A stretch of DNA of 46,554 nucleotides from an uncultured Candidatus Saccharibacteria bacterium (GCA_948868795.1 CAQRDK010000008.1:1-46554), one strand, 5' to 3'; counted from the stretch's first letter, positions 8,619 through 17,544 are shown. Notes: a model not told the origin generated them from the letters alone. Program-made: numbers and translations.

Positions 8619-8876
8619 ATGAACGAACTTATTATTCATGGCATTTATCGACATTACAAAGGCGATTATTATATCGTCGAAAACGTCGCACATCACAGCG
8701 AAACCGACGAAGAATTAGTCATCTATCGCGGGCTCTACGAAAACGGCCATATGTATTGCGCTCGCCCGAAGGATATGTTCTTGAGCGAAATCGATCCCGC
8801 CAAAATCCCCGACGACCAGCCCAAGCAAAAATATCGCTTTGAGCTTCAGAATATCAAAAGCGTCGCCAAACACTAA
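8619..8876 (+). CDS. DUF1653 protein
   Basis: 85 aa. Matches the DUF1653 pattern: HGIYRHYKGDYYIVENVAHHSETDEELVIYRGLYENGHMYCARPKDMF, in which the G.YRHYKG opening, HSET box and RP..MF ending are the family hallmarks. The biochemical role is unknown; these are small soluble proteins often near DNA-repair or metabolic genes. The ATG at 8619 is chosen over an upstream in-frame start because the latter lies in the terminator and the -10 box is 6 nt from this ATG. It is followed after 18 nt by the Y-family polymerase, probably as an operon. Confidence 0.8.
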   Translation: MNELIIHGIYRHYKGDYYIVENVAHHSETDEELVIYRGLYENGHMYCARPKDMFLSEIDPAKIPDDQPKQKYRFELQNIKSVAKH

Positions 8877-8894
8877 CCAACCACATCCGCGGAA

Positions 8895-10391
8895 ATGTCG
8901 CAGAAATACTATGCCGCTATCGACCTAAAATCCTTCTATGCTTCTGTCGAGTGCAACGAACGTGGTCTAGACCCGCTCACTACAAATCTTGTTGTCGCTG
9001 ACGGCTCGCGCACCGAGAAAACTATTTGTCTTGCGGTCTCACCCTCGCTCAAATCCTACGGTCTTCCTGGACGCGCCCGACTTTTTCAAGTTATCGAAAA
9101 AGTTCGCGAAATCAACGCCGAACGCCTCAAACGCGCACCGCTCGGCGTCTTTCTCGGACAATCTTCCGACAATAATCTCCTCCAACAAAACCCAAACCTC
9201 GCCCTCGATTATATCGTCGCAACCCCGCGCATGAAATATTACCTCGACTACAGCTCGCGCATCTACGATGTCTATCTTCGACATCTCGCGCCAGAGGATC
9301 TTTACGCCTACTCAATCGACGAAATCTTCTGCGATATCACAAGCTACCTAAGACTCAATCGCCTCACACCCTCCGAATTCGTTACCAGAATCGTCAAGGA
9401 CATCTACGACGAAACCGGCATCACCGCCACCGCCGGTATCGGCACGAACCTCTTTCTCGCCAAAGTCGCCATGGACATTCTAGCCAAACACGCCAAGCCA
9501 AACCAGGCTGGCGCCCGCATCGCCGAACTTAACGAACAGAGTTTTCGCGAGCAGCTCTGGGCACACGAGCCAATCACCGACTTCTGGCGCGTCGGACGCG
9601 GCTACGCCAAACGCCTCGCCGCCCACAACATTTTCACTATGGGTGACATCGCCCGCTGCTCATTAGAAAATGAAAAACTCCTTTACGATTTATTTGGCGT
9701 CAATGCTGAATTACTTATCGACCATGCCTGGGGTTACGAAGATGTCGAAATCGCCGAGGCCAAAAATTATCATTCCGAAACCAAAAGTCTTAGCTCTGGC
9801 CAAGTTCTTTCTTGCCCCTACTCTTTCACCGACGCAGAAGTTATCGTCCGCGAAATGGCCGAAAGTCTATCGCTCGAACTTGTCCAAAAAGGTTATATCA
9901 CCGACCATTTAGTTTTGCATATCGACTACGACAAAGACAGCCTCGTCCCCACATTACAATCCGAATCAATCGCCGAAGACCGCTACGGTCGTCGCGTTCC
10001 GAAGCCAGCCCACGGGACTTATCGTTTGCCCCTACGCACTTCTTCTACTCGCCTCATTACCGATGGTTTTCTCGAACTCTATCACCAATACGTTAATCCA
10101 AATTTCCACATCCGCAAAGTCGCCGTCGTTGCCGATGAATTAGTAGACGAAAACACGCCATCCGATCAGCCCGAAACCAATCTCCAGCTCGACTTTTTCA
10201 CAAACTATGCCGAACTTGAACATAAGAAACAACTTGAGATGAAACGCCTCCATGGCGAAAAACAAGTCCAAAAAGCCATCCTTAACATTCGCAAACGTTA
10301 CGGTAAAAATGCTATTCTTCGCGGCACAAACTTCGAACCTGGCGCTACCAGCCGCAAGCGCCACCGCCAGATCGGAGGACACCGCGCATGA
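8895..10391 (+). CDS. Y-family DNA polymerase (UvrX/DinB/UmuC type)
   Basis: 498 aa translesion polymerase. Palm catalytic acids are present: D10 in YAAIDLKSFYASVE, and D142-E143 in YSIDEIF. The thumb motif GIGTNLFLAKVAMDILAK and a helix-hairpin-helix (RVGRGYAKRLAAHNIFTMGDIA) follow, then a little-finger region and a basic tail (RKRHRQIGGHRA). Length and the KSYGLPGRARLF segment resemble Firmicutes UvrX/YqjW rather than short DinB. Its stop overlaps the ATG of a YolD-like gene, a pairing also seen in Firmicutes and their plasmids. Role: replication past damaged bases, with mutagenesis. No LexA-type operator is evident in front, since the gene is read from the DUF1653 promoter. Confidence 0.92.
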   Translation: MSQKYYAAIDLKSFYASVECNERGLDPLTTNLVVADGSRTEKTICLAVSPSLKSYGLPGRARLFQVIEKVREINAERLKRAPLGVFLGQSSDNNLLQQNPNLALDYIVATPRMKYYLDYSSRIYDVYLRHLAPEDLYAYSIDEIFCDITSYLRLNRLTPSEFVTRIVKDIYDETGITATAGIGTNLFLAKVAMDILAKHAKPNQAGARIAELNEQSFREQLWAHEPITDFWRVGRGYAKRLAAHNIFTMGDIARCSLENEKLLYDLFGVNAELLIDHAWGYEDVEIAEAKNYHSETKSLSSGQVLSCPYSFTDAEVIVREMAESLSLELVQKGYITDHLVLHIDYDKDSLVPTLQSESIAEDRYGRRVPKPAHGTYRLPLRTSSTRLITDGFLELYHQYVNPNFHIRKVAVVADELVDENTPSDQPETNLQLDFFTNYAELEHKKQLEMKRLHGEKQVQKAILNIRKRYGKNAILRGTNFEPGATSRKRHRQIGGHRA

Positions 10392-10675
10392 TTTCGCCCA
10401 AGCATACTTCAAGAAGCCTAGATGATTATTCTGATATAATTAACCTTCCTCGCCCAATATCAAAAACTCGTCCACGCATGGACAGAAACTCGCGCGCCGC
10501 TCAATTTGCCCCCTACGCCGCTCTCGTCGGGCATCGCGACATTATTGCTAATGAAGAAAACCTCGCCGCTACGAAAACCAATCTCGACCGCAATATTACC
10601 ATCGAACTCGACCCTGATCAAAATCCCGACTTTAATTCTGAACTTGATTCTTCTCAGAGCTCCGACGAATTCTAA
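10388..10675 (+). CDS. YolD-like protein
   Basis: 95 aa. The central segment DIINLPRPISKTRPRMDRNSRAAQFAPYAALVGHRDII follows the YolD-like pattern (INLP...KTRP.M....RAAQF.P.AAL.G). YolD proteins are thought to be regulators or partners of UvrX/UmuC-type polymerases. The ATG overlaps the polymerase stop (ATGA), so translation is coupled. The remaining C-terminal part is acidic and low in complexity. The exact role is inferred only from the pairing. Confidence 0.75.
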   Translation: MISPKHTSRSLDDYSDIINLPRPISKTRPRMDRNSRAAQFAPYAALVGHRDIIANEENLAATKTNLDRNITIELDPDQNPDFNSELDSSQSSDEF

Positions 10676-10684
10676 AAAACGCCC

Positions 10685-10737
10685 TTGACAGTTGAGTCAC
10701 CATTCAACTATACTAATAGTTGAGCACCCGTTCAATT
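10685..10737 (+). promoter_or_regulatory. Promoter with two ArsR-type operators
   Basis: TTGACA (10685-10690), 18 nt, TATACT (10709-10714). Operator 1 is AGTTGA (10690-10695) with TCAACT (10704-10709), filling the -35/-10 spacer. Operator 2 is AGTTGA (10718-10723) with TCAATT (10732-10737), covering the start site. Both have an 8-nt spacer, and their centres are 28 bp apart. The half-sites resemble the TTGAA-type boxes of CadC/ArsR repressors. Confidence 0.8.
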
Positions 10738-10777
10738 ATCCTGATATCGGGCGAGAAACAACTAACTAGGAAAACTT

Positions 10778-11149
10778 ATGACCGAACCCAAATTAACTTG
10801 CGATTGCGATGCAATTCATCAAGACGCCGTCGCTCGCGCTCTCAAAAACCGCCCCGAAAGCGAGGAACTAGACCGCCTGTCTCACCTTTTTAAAATCCTG
10901 GGGGACCGGACGCGCATTGCAATCCTCCAAACTCTTGACCAGAATGAAATGTGCGTTTGCGACCTCGCAAATGTCCTCGATATGACAAAGTCTTCCATTT
11001 CACATCAGCTCGCAGTCCTGCGCGACGCGCATATTATCAAAAGTCGCCGCGCCGGCAAAGAAGTTTATTATTCAATGGAAGACGACCACGTCACAAAGCT
11101 CTACGAGCTCGGCCTCATCCACATCAAACATCTAGAAAATCAGGAGTAA
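10778..11149 (+). CDS. ArsR/SmtB repressor, CadC type
   Basis: 123 aa winged-helix metal sensor. The N-terminal cysteines C8-x-C10 together with C59-V-C61 in the ELCVCDLA-like segment (EMCVCDLANVL) reproduce the alpha3N metal site of CadC, which binds Cd, Pb or Zn as soft thiolate ligands. The recognition helix is in TKSSISHQLAVLRDAHIIKSRR (70-91). It should bind the two palindromes in its own promoter and release them when metal binds, inducing the P-type ATPase whose gene begins 4 nt after its stop. The metal is inferred from the cysteine pattern. Confidence 0.9.
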   Translation: MTEPKLTCDCDAIHQDAVARALKNRPESEELDRLSHLFKILGDRTRIAILQTLDQNEMCVCDLANVLDMTKSSISHQLAVLRDAHIIKSRRAGKEVYYSMEDDHVTKLYELGLIHIKHLENQE

Positions 11150-11153
11150 AATC

Positions 11154-13202
11154 ATGCGTTACAAATATACTATTCATAATCTCGACTGCGCAAACTGTGC
11201 CCGCGAAGTCGAAGAAACTCTCGCAAAAGACCCGCGTCTTGATCACGTCAGCGTCAACTTCAATACCTCCAAAGTCTCCTTCGACTCCGAAACCAAAATC
11301 GCGCTTGACGAGCTCAACCGTCTCATCCAAAAAGCCGAGCCGGAAGCCTATCTCACCGACAACGCTTCCGTCGATGATGTTCCAGCAAAGCCTCTCCGAC
11401 AAACCATTATCCTCGTCATCGCTCTAGCCATCGGCACTATTTCCTATTTCGCTCCACTCCCGACTGCCGTCAAAATTCTCGGCTACATCGTTGCCTACAG
11501 TATTTTGTTATATCGCACGGCCAGGAACGCCATCAAACTTCTTTTCAAAAGTCATACCCTAAACGAGAACGCGCTCATCACCATCTCCTGCATTGGCGCA
11601 CTCTGTATTGGCGAAATACTTGAAGGTATGATGGTTATCGCGTTTTACACTATCGGCAAAATCTTAGAGGCTAAGGCATTAGATAACTCACGCCGCGGAG
11701 TCCAGGAACTCCTCGACCTCAAACAACCTTACGCCAACCTGCTAGACCCAAAGACCAAACAAATCCAAAAAATCTCCGTCGATGATATTAAAACTGGCGA
11801 CTGCTTAGTTGTCAAGAAAGGCGAAAAGATCCCCGTCGACGGCGTCATCGTCAAAGGCGAAACTACCTTAGATCTCTCCGCCCTTACCGGCGAAAGTCTC
11901 CCCGTAAAAGTCGCAGAAAATTCCAGTATTCTTTCCGGTTCCGTCAATACCGGCAACGTCATTCACCTTCGCGTCGAAAAAACTTTTGCAAGCTCTACTG
12001 TCGCCAAAATCCTTGAGCTACTCGAAGACGCCACCGACAAGAAAGCCAAAACCGAAACCATCGTTGCCAAAATCAGCAAAGTCTATACTCCAATCATCAT
12101 CCTACTTTCGCTCCTCACAATCTTTCTACTTCCAACTATCTTTCACCTTTCGTTCTCCGATGCAGTTTATCGCAGCCTCACTTTTCTTGTCATCTCTTGC
12201 CCCTGCGCAATCGCCATTTCCGTCCCTCTCTCTTATTTCACCGGGATCGGCACCGCCAGCAAACACGGCATCCTCATCAAGGGTAGCAACTATCTCGACA
12301 ACCTCAGCTCCGCAAAAAACATCATCTTCGATAAAACTGGCACCCTCACTAGCGGAAAGTTTTCCGTCACCAACATCGAGGTCTTCGATAATACTTATTC
12401 AAAAGACGAAGTCATCGATTTACTGGTCGCCGGCGAAACACTTTCGGGGCACCCTATCGCCAGCTCCATACTCAGGCTCCGGCCTAAACACGCCAAACTT
12501 CCGAAAGTCAAAAACTTCCAGGAAATTACCGGACAAGGCATCACCTATACCGTTAAAAATCAACACATTTCCGTCGGCAATTCACTACTTTGCCCATGTC
12601 AAGAAAACGCCCTACTACACGTTCATATCAACAATCGGCACGTTGCTTCAGTCACTATTTCTGACAGCATCAAGCCTTCCGCCGTCGAAACCATCCAAGC
12701 CCTAGAAAAGCGCAATCTAATAACCTACATGTTCACAGGCGACAAAAACTCCGTCGCAAAATCTATTGGGCGCGAACTCGGCATCGACCATATCTACGCC
12801 GAAATGCTACCGACCGATAAATTTCATCGCTTCGAGACTATCGCGAAAAACGCTCCGACTATTTTCGTTGGTGATGGAATCAACGATGCGCCGGTACTCC
12901 GTCGCGCAGACATCGGTATCGCCATGGGTGCAGCTGGTTCTGAATCCGCCATTGAAGCCGCCGACGTCGTAATTATGAATGACGACCTCGCCAAGATCCC
13001 TTATCTACTCAAACTCTCCGATTTCACAAAGCATATTATTTACCAAAATCTCATCTTCGCCATCACGGTTAAAATCCTCATCCTCATCGCCAGCCTCTTT
13101 GGCCTCGCTAATATGTGGTTCGCGGTCTTCGCCGATACCGGCGTCACACTTCTCACCATTCTCAATACCCTCCGTATCCTTCGCAAAACTTACACAAACT
13201 AA
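11154..13202 (+). CDS. cadA: Heavy-metal P1B-type ATPase (Cd/Zn/Pb efflux, CadA-like)
   Basis: 682 aa. One N-terminal HMA domain with the metal-binding CANC (12-15), actuator motif TGES (245-248), membrane metal site CPC (349-351), phosphorylation motif DKTGTLT (393-399), SGHP (431-434) and hinge GDGINDAP (573-580). Eight membrane helices are expected: pairs near 84-104 and 108-122, then 140-172, 312-330, 338-365 and two at the C-terminus. The CPC motif followed by AIAISVPLSYFTGIGTASKHGILIKG is the Zn/Cd/Pb-type rather than Cu-type sequence. It exports toxic divalent metals using ATP and is controlled by the CadC-type repressor upstream. It has an AGGAG site. Confidence 0.93.
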   Translation: MRYKYTIHNLDCANCAREVEETLAKDPRLDHVSVNFNTSKVSFDSETKIALDELNRLIQKAEPEAYLTDNASVDDVPAKPLRQTIILVIALAIGTISYFAPLPTAVKILGYIVAYSILLYRTARNAIKLLFKSHTLNENALITISCIGALCIGEILEGMMVIAFYTIGKILEAKALDNSRRGVQELLDLKQPYANLLDPKTKQIQKISVDDIKTGDCLVVKKGEKIPVDGVIVKGETTLDLSALTGESLPVKVAENSSILSGSVNTGNVIHLRVEKTFASSTVAKILELLEDATDKKAKTETIVAKISKVYTPIIILLSLLTIFLLPTIFHLSFSDAVYRSLTFLVISCPCAIAISVPLSYFTGIGTASKHGILIKGSNYLDNLSSAKNIIFDKTGTLTSGKFSVTNIEVFDNTYSKDEVIDLLVAGETLSGHPIASSILRLRPKHAKLPKVKNFQEITGQGITYTVKNQHISVGNSLLCPCQENALLHVHINNRHVASVTISDSIKPSAVETIQALEKRNLITYMFTGDKNSVAKSIGRELGIDHIYAEMLPTDKFHRFETIAKNAPTIFVGDGINDAPVLRRADIGIAMGAAGSESAIEAADVVIMNDDLAKIPYLLKLSDFTKHIIYQNLIFAITVKILILIASLFGLANMWFAVFADTGVTLLTILNTLRILRKTYTN

Positions 13203-13287
13203 TTTCTCCCGCCACAATTCTCACTACACATTTTTATATTCCGTAGTATAATAAGCATAAGAACTATATTAAAGAGGAGAAGTTATC

Positions 13288-14049
13288 GTGGCAGAAACAC
13301 GTAAAACTACTAAACCAAAAACCAAACCAGCCAAAAAGCCTGCGACCAAGCCAGCTAGCAAGCCGTCCGTCAAACCGAAAGAAGTCAAAGAAGTAAAGAC
13401 CACTACTACTTCCAAACCAAGCACCGCTAAGCCTGCTACCGCCACCGGCAAAACTGGCGCCAGCAAAGGCATCCTCATCGCTATCATCGTCATCGCAATC
13501 ATTGCCGTCGTTGCAGGCGTAGTCGTCTGTGTCATCAATGGCTGCATGAAAAATGACGAAACCGTCATGATCGAAAACGGCAAAGGCGACAAAGTCGAAT
13601 CTAAATATGTTTCGCTAGAAGGTTACAAGTATCGCGTCCTCGTCCCGACCAGCTTCAAAACCTTGAGTGCCGAAGAAATCGCCAAAGATTACGGCACCAG
13701 CGAAGCTCCTGAACTCGTCTACGCCAACGAAGAGAACACCGTCAATGTTGCTTTCAGCAAACCAAACAACTCTTTGAAGAATGACGAAATCGAAGAATAC
13801 CTCAATGCTATGAAAACTATTCTCGGTACCAGCATGGACGTCATCAGCGCCAACATGGTCGAGAAAGATGGCCACAATATCGGTATCCTCAAGATTGTCA
13901 GCGAACTCGAAGACGAGAAAATCTACAACCAAATGGCTTTCTTCTCCTACGATGACAAGCTCGCCATTGTCACCTTCAACTGCCGCGACAACGTCCGCAA
14001 CGAATGGGAAAAAGTCGGCGATTCTATCATCGACTCCATCAAGTTCTAA
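13288..14049 (+). CDS. Anchored hypothetical protein with Lys/Pro/Thr-rich tail
   Basis: 253 aa from a GTG with an AAAGAGGAGA site; TATAAT is at 13247-13252. Residues 1-60 are a low-complexity TKPKTKPAKKPATKPASKP-type tail, probably cytoplasmic. One transmembrane helix (about 66-88) follows, then a soluble extracytoplasmic domain (about 100-253) of mixed alpha/beta character with no family I recognise. The tail resembles those of the 17608-19326 and 25860-27524 proteins and the end of topoisomerase I. Possibly a lipid-free, single-pass surface or stress protein. It ends in a clear terminator, so it is monocistronic. Confidence 0.75.
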   Translation: MAETRKTTKPKTKPAKKPATKPASKPSVKPKEVKEVKTTTTSKPSTAKPATATGKTGASKGILIAIIVIAIIAVVAGVVVCVINGCMKNDETVMIENGKGDKVESKYVSLEGYKYRVLVPTSFKTLSAEEIAKDYGTSEAPELVYANEENTVNVAFSKPNNSLKNDEIEEYLNAMKTILGTSMDVISANMVEKDGHNIGILKIVSELEDEKIYNQMAFFSYDDKLAIVTFNCRDNVRNEWEKVGDSIIDSIKF

Positions 14050-14070
14050 GCCAATCAACTAGAACAACAA

Positions 14071-14099
14071 AAACTCCCGACCTAAAATCGGGAGTTTTT
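14071..14099 (+). terminator. Rho-independent terminator
   Basis: AAACTCCCGA (14071-14080) pairs with TCGGGAGTTT (14088-14097), 10 bp, followed by further T residues. It ends the 13288-14049 transcript. Confidence 0.88.
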
Positions 14100-14183
14100 C
14101 TAAGGTATTCGAAGTCGTAACTAGATTTTTTCTAGATTAGTATTTTCTTCTTGCATAGCGCATCTATCCGATGAGTAAGCAAG

Positions 14184-14212
14184 AAAAAATGCCAAGATAG
14201 GAGAATCTGGCA
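14184..14212 (-). terminator. Terminator of tRNA-Leu
   Basis: On the minus strand TGCCAGAT... pairs with ...ATCTTGGCA (plus 14204-14212 with 14190-14198), followed by six T. It starts 6 nt after the tRNA 3' end. Confidence 0.7.
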
Positions 14213-14217
14213 CGACG

Positions 14218-14304
14218 TGGTGGGCGGGGAGGGAATCGAACCCTCACTCCCTTGCGAGAACCAGATTTTGAGTCTAGCGCGTCTACCAATTCCGCCACTC
14301 GCCC
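14218..14304 (-). tRNA. tRNA-Leu(CAA)
   Basis: 87 nt including an encoded CCA (complement at 14218-14220). Canonical type II tRNA: GGCGGAATTGGTAGACGC D-arm, anticodon loop CTCAAAA giving CAA (reads UUG), long variable arm, T-arm GAGGG/TTCGATT/CCCTC. The acceptor stem GGGCGAG/CCCGCCC has one A-C mismatch at the sixth pair. A TGCTATAAT box on the minus strand lies at 14337-14345. Confidence 0.95.
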
Positions 14305-14336
14305 ACAATAAAACTAAAAAGTTCTGAACATCACTT

Positions 14337-14345
14337 ATTATAGCA
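14337..14345 (-). promoter_or_regulatory. Extended -10 (TGCTATAAT) for tRNA-Leu
   Basis: TATAAT on the minus strand at 14337-14342 with TGC in front, 32 nt before the tRNA 5' end. Confidence 0.6.
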
Positions 14346-14395
14346 CAAAATCTCCCGCAAAGGAAGCCCTAAAAACCATAAAAATCCATCGAGTA

Positions 14396-14404
14396 TGCTA
14401 TAAT
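14396..14404 (+). promoter_or_regulatory. Extended -10 (TGCTATAAT) for the leaderless sortase gene
   Basis: TGC 14396-14398, TATAAT 14399-14404, 7 nt before the ATG at 14412; no SD. Confidence 0.68.
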
Positions 14405-14411
14405 AGTATAT

Positions 14412-15869
14412 ATGGATTTCAATAACGGTGGGCCCTCTTCTAATTCCAATCGGCATAAAACCGCTGCCGAAATTGCCCGCGAAAAAGTTCTCGCGGTTTA
14501 TTCGTCAACTGTCAAAAGCCTCAAAAAACTTTCGCCAGACTCCAAAAGCTCCCCAGACCAGGACCAATATCTCACCCCTCCAGCTCCCGGCGCTATTTAT
14601 TCTACTTCCGAAACCAACAATGCCCCCGAAGCCCCAGCTGCCTCCGAGCCGGACCCTTCAGCCTACCCAATTCAAAACATCCCCGCCCAAAACTACTCTT
14701 CAACCTACGCCGCCGGAGACTATGACCAGCCGAGTTACTCCGCTCCCTACTCCGAGCAAAGCAACTACTACCAACAGGAAAACTACAACCAAGAAAACTA
14801 CTATCAGCAAAACTCGCATGATTCTGGCTATACGGGCTACGATAATAATTACAACAGTTATAACAACCAGCCCGATTATAACCAATACAATCAAACTACT
14901 GCATCCGACGTTCCGACTCATAATTCCGCCGGCTACGATTACACCGACGAGACTAGCTCGCTAAAAGACGCGCCAATCAACCAAACTGCCGTTGCCGACG
15001 AATGGCAACAGTATCACTCCGCCTGGCAAAATTACTATCAAAATTATTACAGCGAATACTACGCCAAAGCTGCCCAAAACTATCTCGCCACCGAAAAACT
15101 CAAAAACGAACGCGTTGCTAGCGGCGCCGCCCGCAAACACCGCCATACGAAACGCCTTATTCCGATTTTTATCCTCATTGCTGTTATTCTCGGCACACTT
15201 TTTCTTCAATACAACCGCCTTATCTTCGCTCCTATCATGGCCTACGTTTCGCCAAACACCGAATCTGCTCCCACCAACATCGAAGCGGTCGACCCGACCG
15301 TATCTGGCGCCGTCACCGCCGACCCACGTCTTATTATTCCTAAACTCAATATCGACGTCCCGGTCGCCTTCAATATTCACTACAACGACACTTTCGAAGC
15401 CATGAATCATGGCGTCGCCCAATTCATGATCCCCGGCGCCAGCGCCCTTCCTGGGCAAATTGGCAATCTTGTCATCTCGGGCCACTCCGCCGGCGACATT
15501 TACAGCAGTAACCCTTATAAGTTCATTTTCTCCGGTCTTGAACGCCTCGAAGCCGGCGACCTCATTTACATCAACTACGAATCAAAACGCTATACTTACC
15601 AGATGACCGGAAGCGAAGTTGTCGAACCAACCGACGTCGCCGCGCTCGTCTACGACACCAACAAGCCTATCCTCACCCTCATCACCTGCACCCCGCTCGG
15701 CACCTCCCGCTATCGCTTGCTCGTCATCGCCGAGCAAATCAGCCCAAGCTACGAAGGCGGCGAAATCCAAGAAACTCCCGACGCTGCTGATGGCGATTCA
15801 AATATCTCCATGCCCTCCAACGAGCCCTCCTTCTTCGAAAACATCTGGAGCGGCCTCTTCGGAAACTAA
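14412..15869 (+). CDS. Sortase-family transpeptidase with Tyr/Gln/Asn-rich tail
   Basis: 485 aa. Residues 1-245 are cytoplasmic and low in complexity, with a striking Tyr/Asn/Gln-rich run (about 95-230). One membrane helix (249-266) follows, then a sortase domain (about 300-445). Catalytic residues are H358 (VISGHSAG), C426 (TLITCTPLG) and an arginine in SRYRLL (R433 or R435). Sortases cut a C-terminal sorting motif of surface proteins and join them to the envelope or to pilins. No complete protein in this window ends in a recognisable LPXTG-like signal, so its substrates lie elsewhere. The long tail is far beyond the ~200-250 aa typical of sortases. Leaderless start, as shown by the -10 spacing. 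Confidence 0.88.
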   Translation: MDFNNGGPSSNSNRHKTAAEIAREKVLAVYSSTVKSLKKLSPDSKSSPDQDQYLTPPAPGAIYSTSETNNAPEAPAASEPDPSAYPIQNIPAQNYSSTYAAGDYDQPSYSAPYSEQSNYYQQENYNQENYYQQNSHDSGYTGYDNNYNSYNNQPDYNQYNQTTASDVPTHNSAGYDYTDETSSLKDAPINQTAVADEWQQYHSAWQNYYQNYYSEYYAKAAQNYLATEKLKNERVASGAARKHRHTKRLIPIFILIAVILGTLFLQYNRLIFAPIMAYVSPNTESAPTNIEAVDPTVSGAVTADPRLIIPKLNIDVPVAFNIHYNDTFEAMNHGVAQFMIPGASALPGQIGNLVISGHSAGDIYSSNPYKFIFSGLERLEAGDLIYINYESKRYTYQMTGSEVVEPTDVAALVYDTNKPILTLITCTPLGTSRYRLLVIAEQISPSYEGGEIQETPDAADGDSNISMPSNEPSFFENIWSGLFGN

Positions 15870-15925
15870 CAACAAAGAAGCTAACCGCAAGAGATAAATC
15901 TCGCAGGGAATTAATCATATAGAAA

Positions 15926-17500
15926 CTAGTCGCGAATCTTTTCTCGTACTAGTTTGATGCCGGTTTTATCTTCCGACAAATAATACATCCACTTATTATT
16001 CGACGCAATCATTACCGGCCGAGCCATCGGCGTCAACTTATCCTCACTCGCCTGAGCATCCGCCTTCACGCTCTCTGATAAATTCCGTCGGTTCGTCCCA
16101 TCGAAATCCCAAACCAATATCTCACCGTTGCTCACCGCATACATCATGCTACCGTCCAGCCAATTCAAACCCGCCGTCGGTGCCTCATATTCATACAAAT
16201 CGCCCATATCGAGATCAATCACCATATATTTAGCGCCAGCCCGCGCCACTAAATATTCGTTTCCCGTGCTCACTTCCAGACTTTCTGGTATCGTGCTAAA
16301 TACATTGTCCTCCGCAAGCGTCTTTAATCCGGAAAGGTCCGCTCCTTTTTCGTCATACGAAGGCAAATCACCATATAGAATCGTCGGCTTATCTCCAACT
16401 ACATAGCACATATAATCTTCATCAAAATATCTCGCCAACGCAATCTGCGTCTTCTCGCCAGGCTTCACTTTCGCAAGAATCGTCCCGTCTTTTTCGTCAT
16501 TTCGATAAACCCCAATCGCCCTATATTTTTCTTCGCCGCCCTGCGCCGTAAGCTCCGTCGTTGAATAAATAACATTCGTACCGTTACTATCAAAATCTTG
16601 AATATTACCCAACAAAACTCGCGACATTGTCTTCTCGGAAACATTAATCCGTCGAAGCTGATGATTCTCCAACGCAAAAAGTTGATTCGCCGCATTATCA
16701 ATCATCTCAATCCGGTCAAAACTCATCCCGAACGTCTTTGTCAAATTCAGACTATTCGCTACGTCCCGCAAGTTGACTAACACCCATTCCGTCTTCCCAT
16801 CGTAAGACACTTTCGCTAGAACCCTATTCTCATCCTTGCTCCAAGTCAAGCTCATAATTTCACCCTCGAAATGATACTTCGGAGTTGTACTTTGCGCATC
16901 AATCCCCACCTTCGCCTTCGTCTCAGCCTTTTCCTCAACCATCCCCGGCAAAATCCCTGACAAATCCAGCAGAGTCGTCTTCACTTCATCGCCTTTAACT
17001 TCCAATAGCTTCCAAGTCGCCGCACCTTTTTCGGCATATATAATATAGTTGCGACTTTGCGACGGCTGATAAAACTCCAGCCCCGCCTTCTCGTCTTTCG
17101 TCTTATCGCTTAGATTCATTACCGCCTCCGCCACACGATTCTGCAAGAACAATCGCGGATAGTGCAAACGCACCAAAACCCCTGGATACATTTTTACCGT
17201 CTTCTCCCAAGTATCATAATTCTCGCGCGACAACTTCAGAGTATGTTCTCCCGCCGACATCGTCTTGCTCAAATTCGTCCGCGAAAACAGCGTGCCCCCA
17301 TCAAGCTCCACCGTCGCCCCCGTCGGCAAACTATGAATCTGCATCAATCCGGATTGCTCAATACCACCATTGCTCGAAATAAAAAATCCCATCGCCGCCA
17401 AAGTCGCAACAACGACAATCACCAGCACCGACAAGACCATACCGGCCTCCGCAATCAAAACTCGAATAAATTGTTTCTTTTTCTTTTCTTCGTAATCCAT
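15926..17500 (-). CDS. Membrane-anchored PEGA-domain protein
   Basis: 524 aa. Short basic N-terminus, one membrane helix (15-40), then a PEGA domain (about 52-115: IHSLPTGATVELDGGTLFSRTNLSKTMSAGEHTLKLSRENY). A long region (about 120-524) follows with repeated strand-like blocks such as LTWSKDENRVLAKVSYDGKTEWVLVNL and LNWLDGSMMYAVSNGEILVWDFDGTN, suggestive of a beta-propeller. It probably sits on the outer face of the membrane and binds envelope polymers or proteins; this is inference from domain types. A TGTTATAAT box on the minus strand (17513-17518 plus TGT) lies 12 nt before the ATG. Convergent with the sortase gene, 56 nt away. Confidence 0.8.
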   Translation of the reverse strand: MDYEEKKKKQFIRVLIAEAGMVLSVLVIVVVATLAAMGFFISSNGGIEQSGLMQIHSLPTGATVELDGGTLFSRTNLSKTMSAGEHTLKLSRENYDTWEKTVKMYPGVLVRLHYPRLFLQNRVAEAVMNLSDKTKDEKAGLEFYQPSQSRNYIIYAEKGAATWKLLEVKGDEVKTTLLDLSGILPGMVEEKAETKAKVGIDAQSTTPKYHFEGEIMSLTWSKDENRVLAKVSYDGKTEWVLVNLRDVANSLNLTKTFGMSFDRIEMIDNAANQLFALENHQLRRINVSEKTMSRVLLGNIQDFDSNGTNVIYSTTELTAQGGEEKYRAIGVYRNDEKDGTILAKVKPGEKTQIALARYFDEDYMCYVVGDKPTILYGDLPSYDEKGADLSGLKTLAEDNVFSTIPESLEVSTGNEYLVARAGAKYMVIDLDMGDLYEYEAPTAGLNWLDGSMMYAVSNGEILVWDFDGTNRRNLSESVKADAQASEDKLTPMARPVMIASNNKWMYYLSEDKTGIKLVREKIRD

Positions 17501-17544
17501 ATCTACCTACATATTATAACATACTTTTTATCATAATTTTGCTC

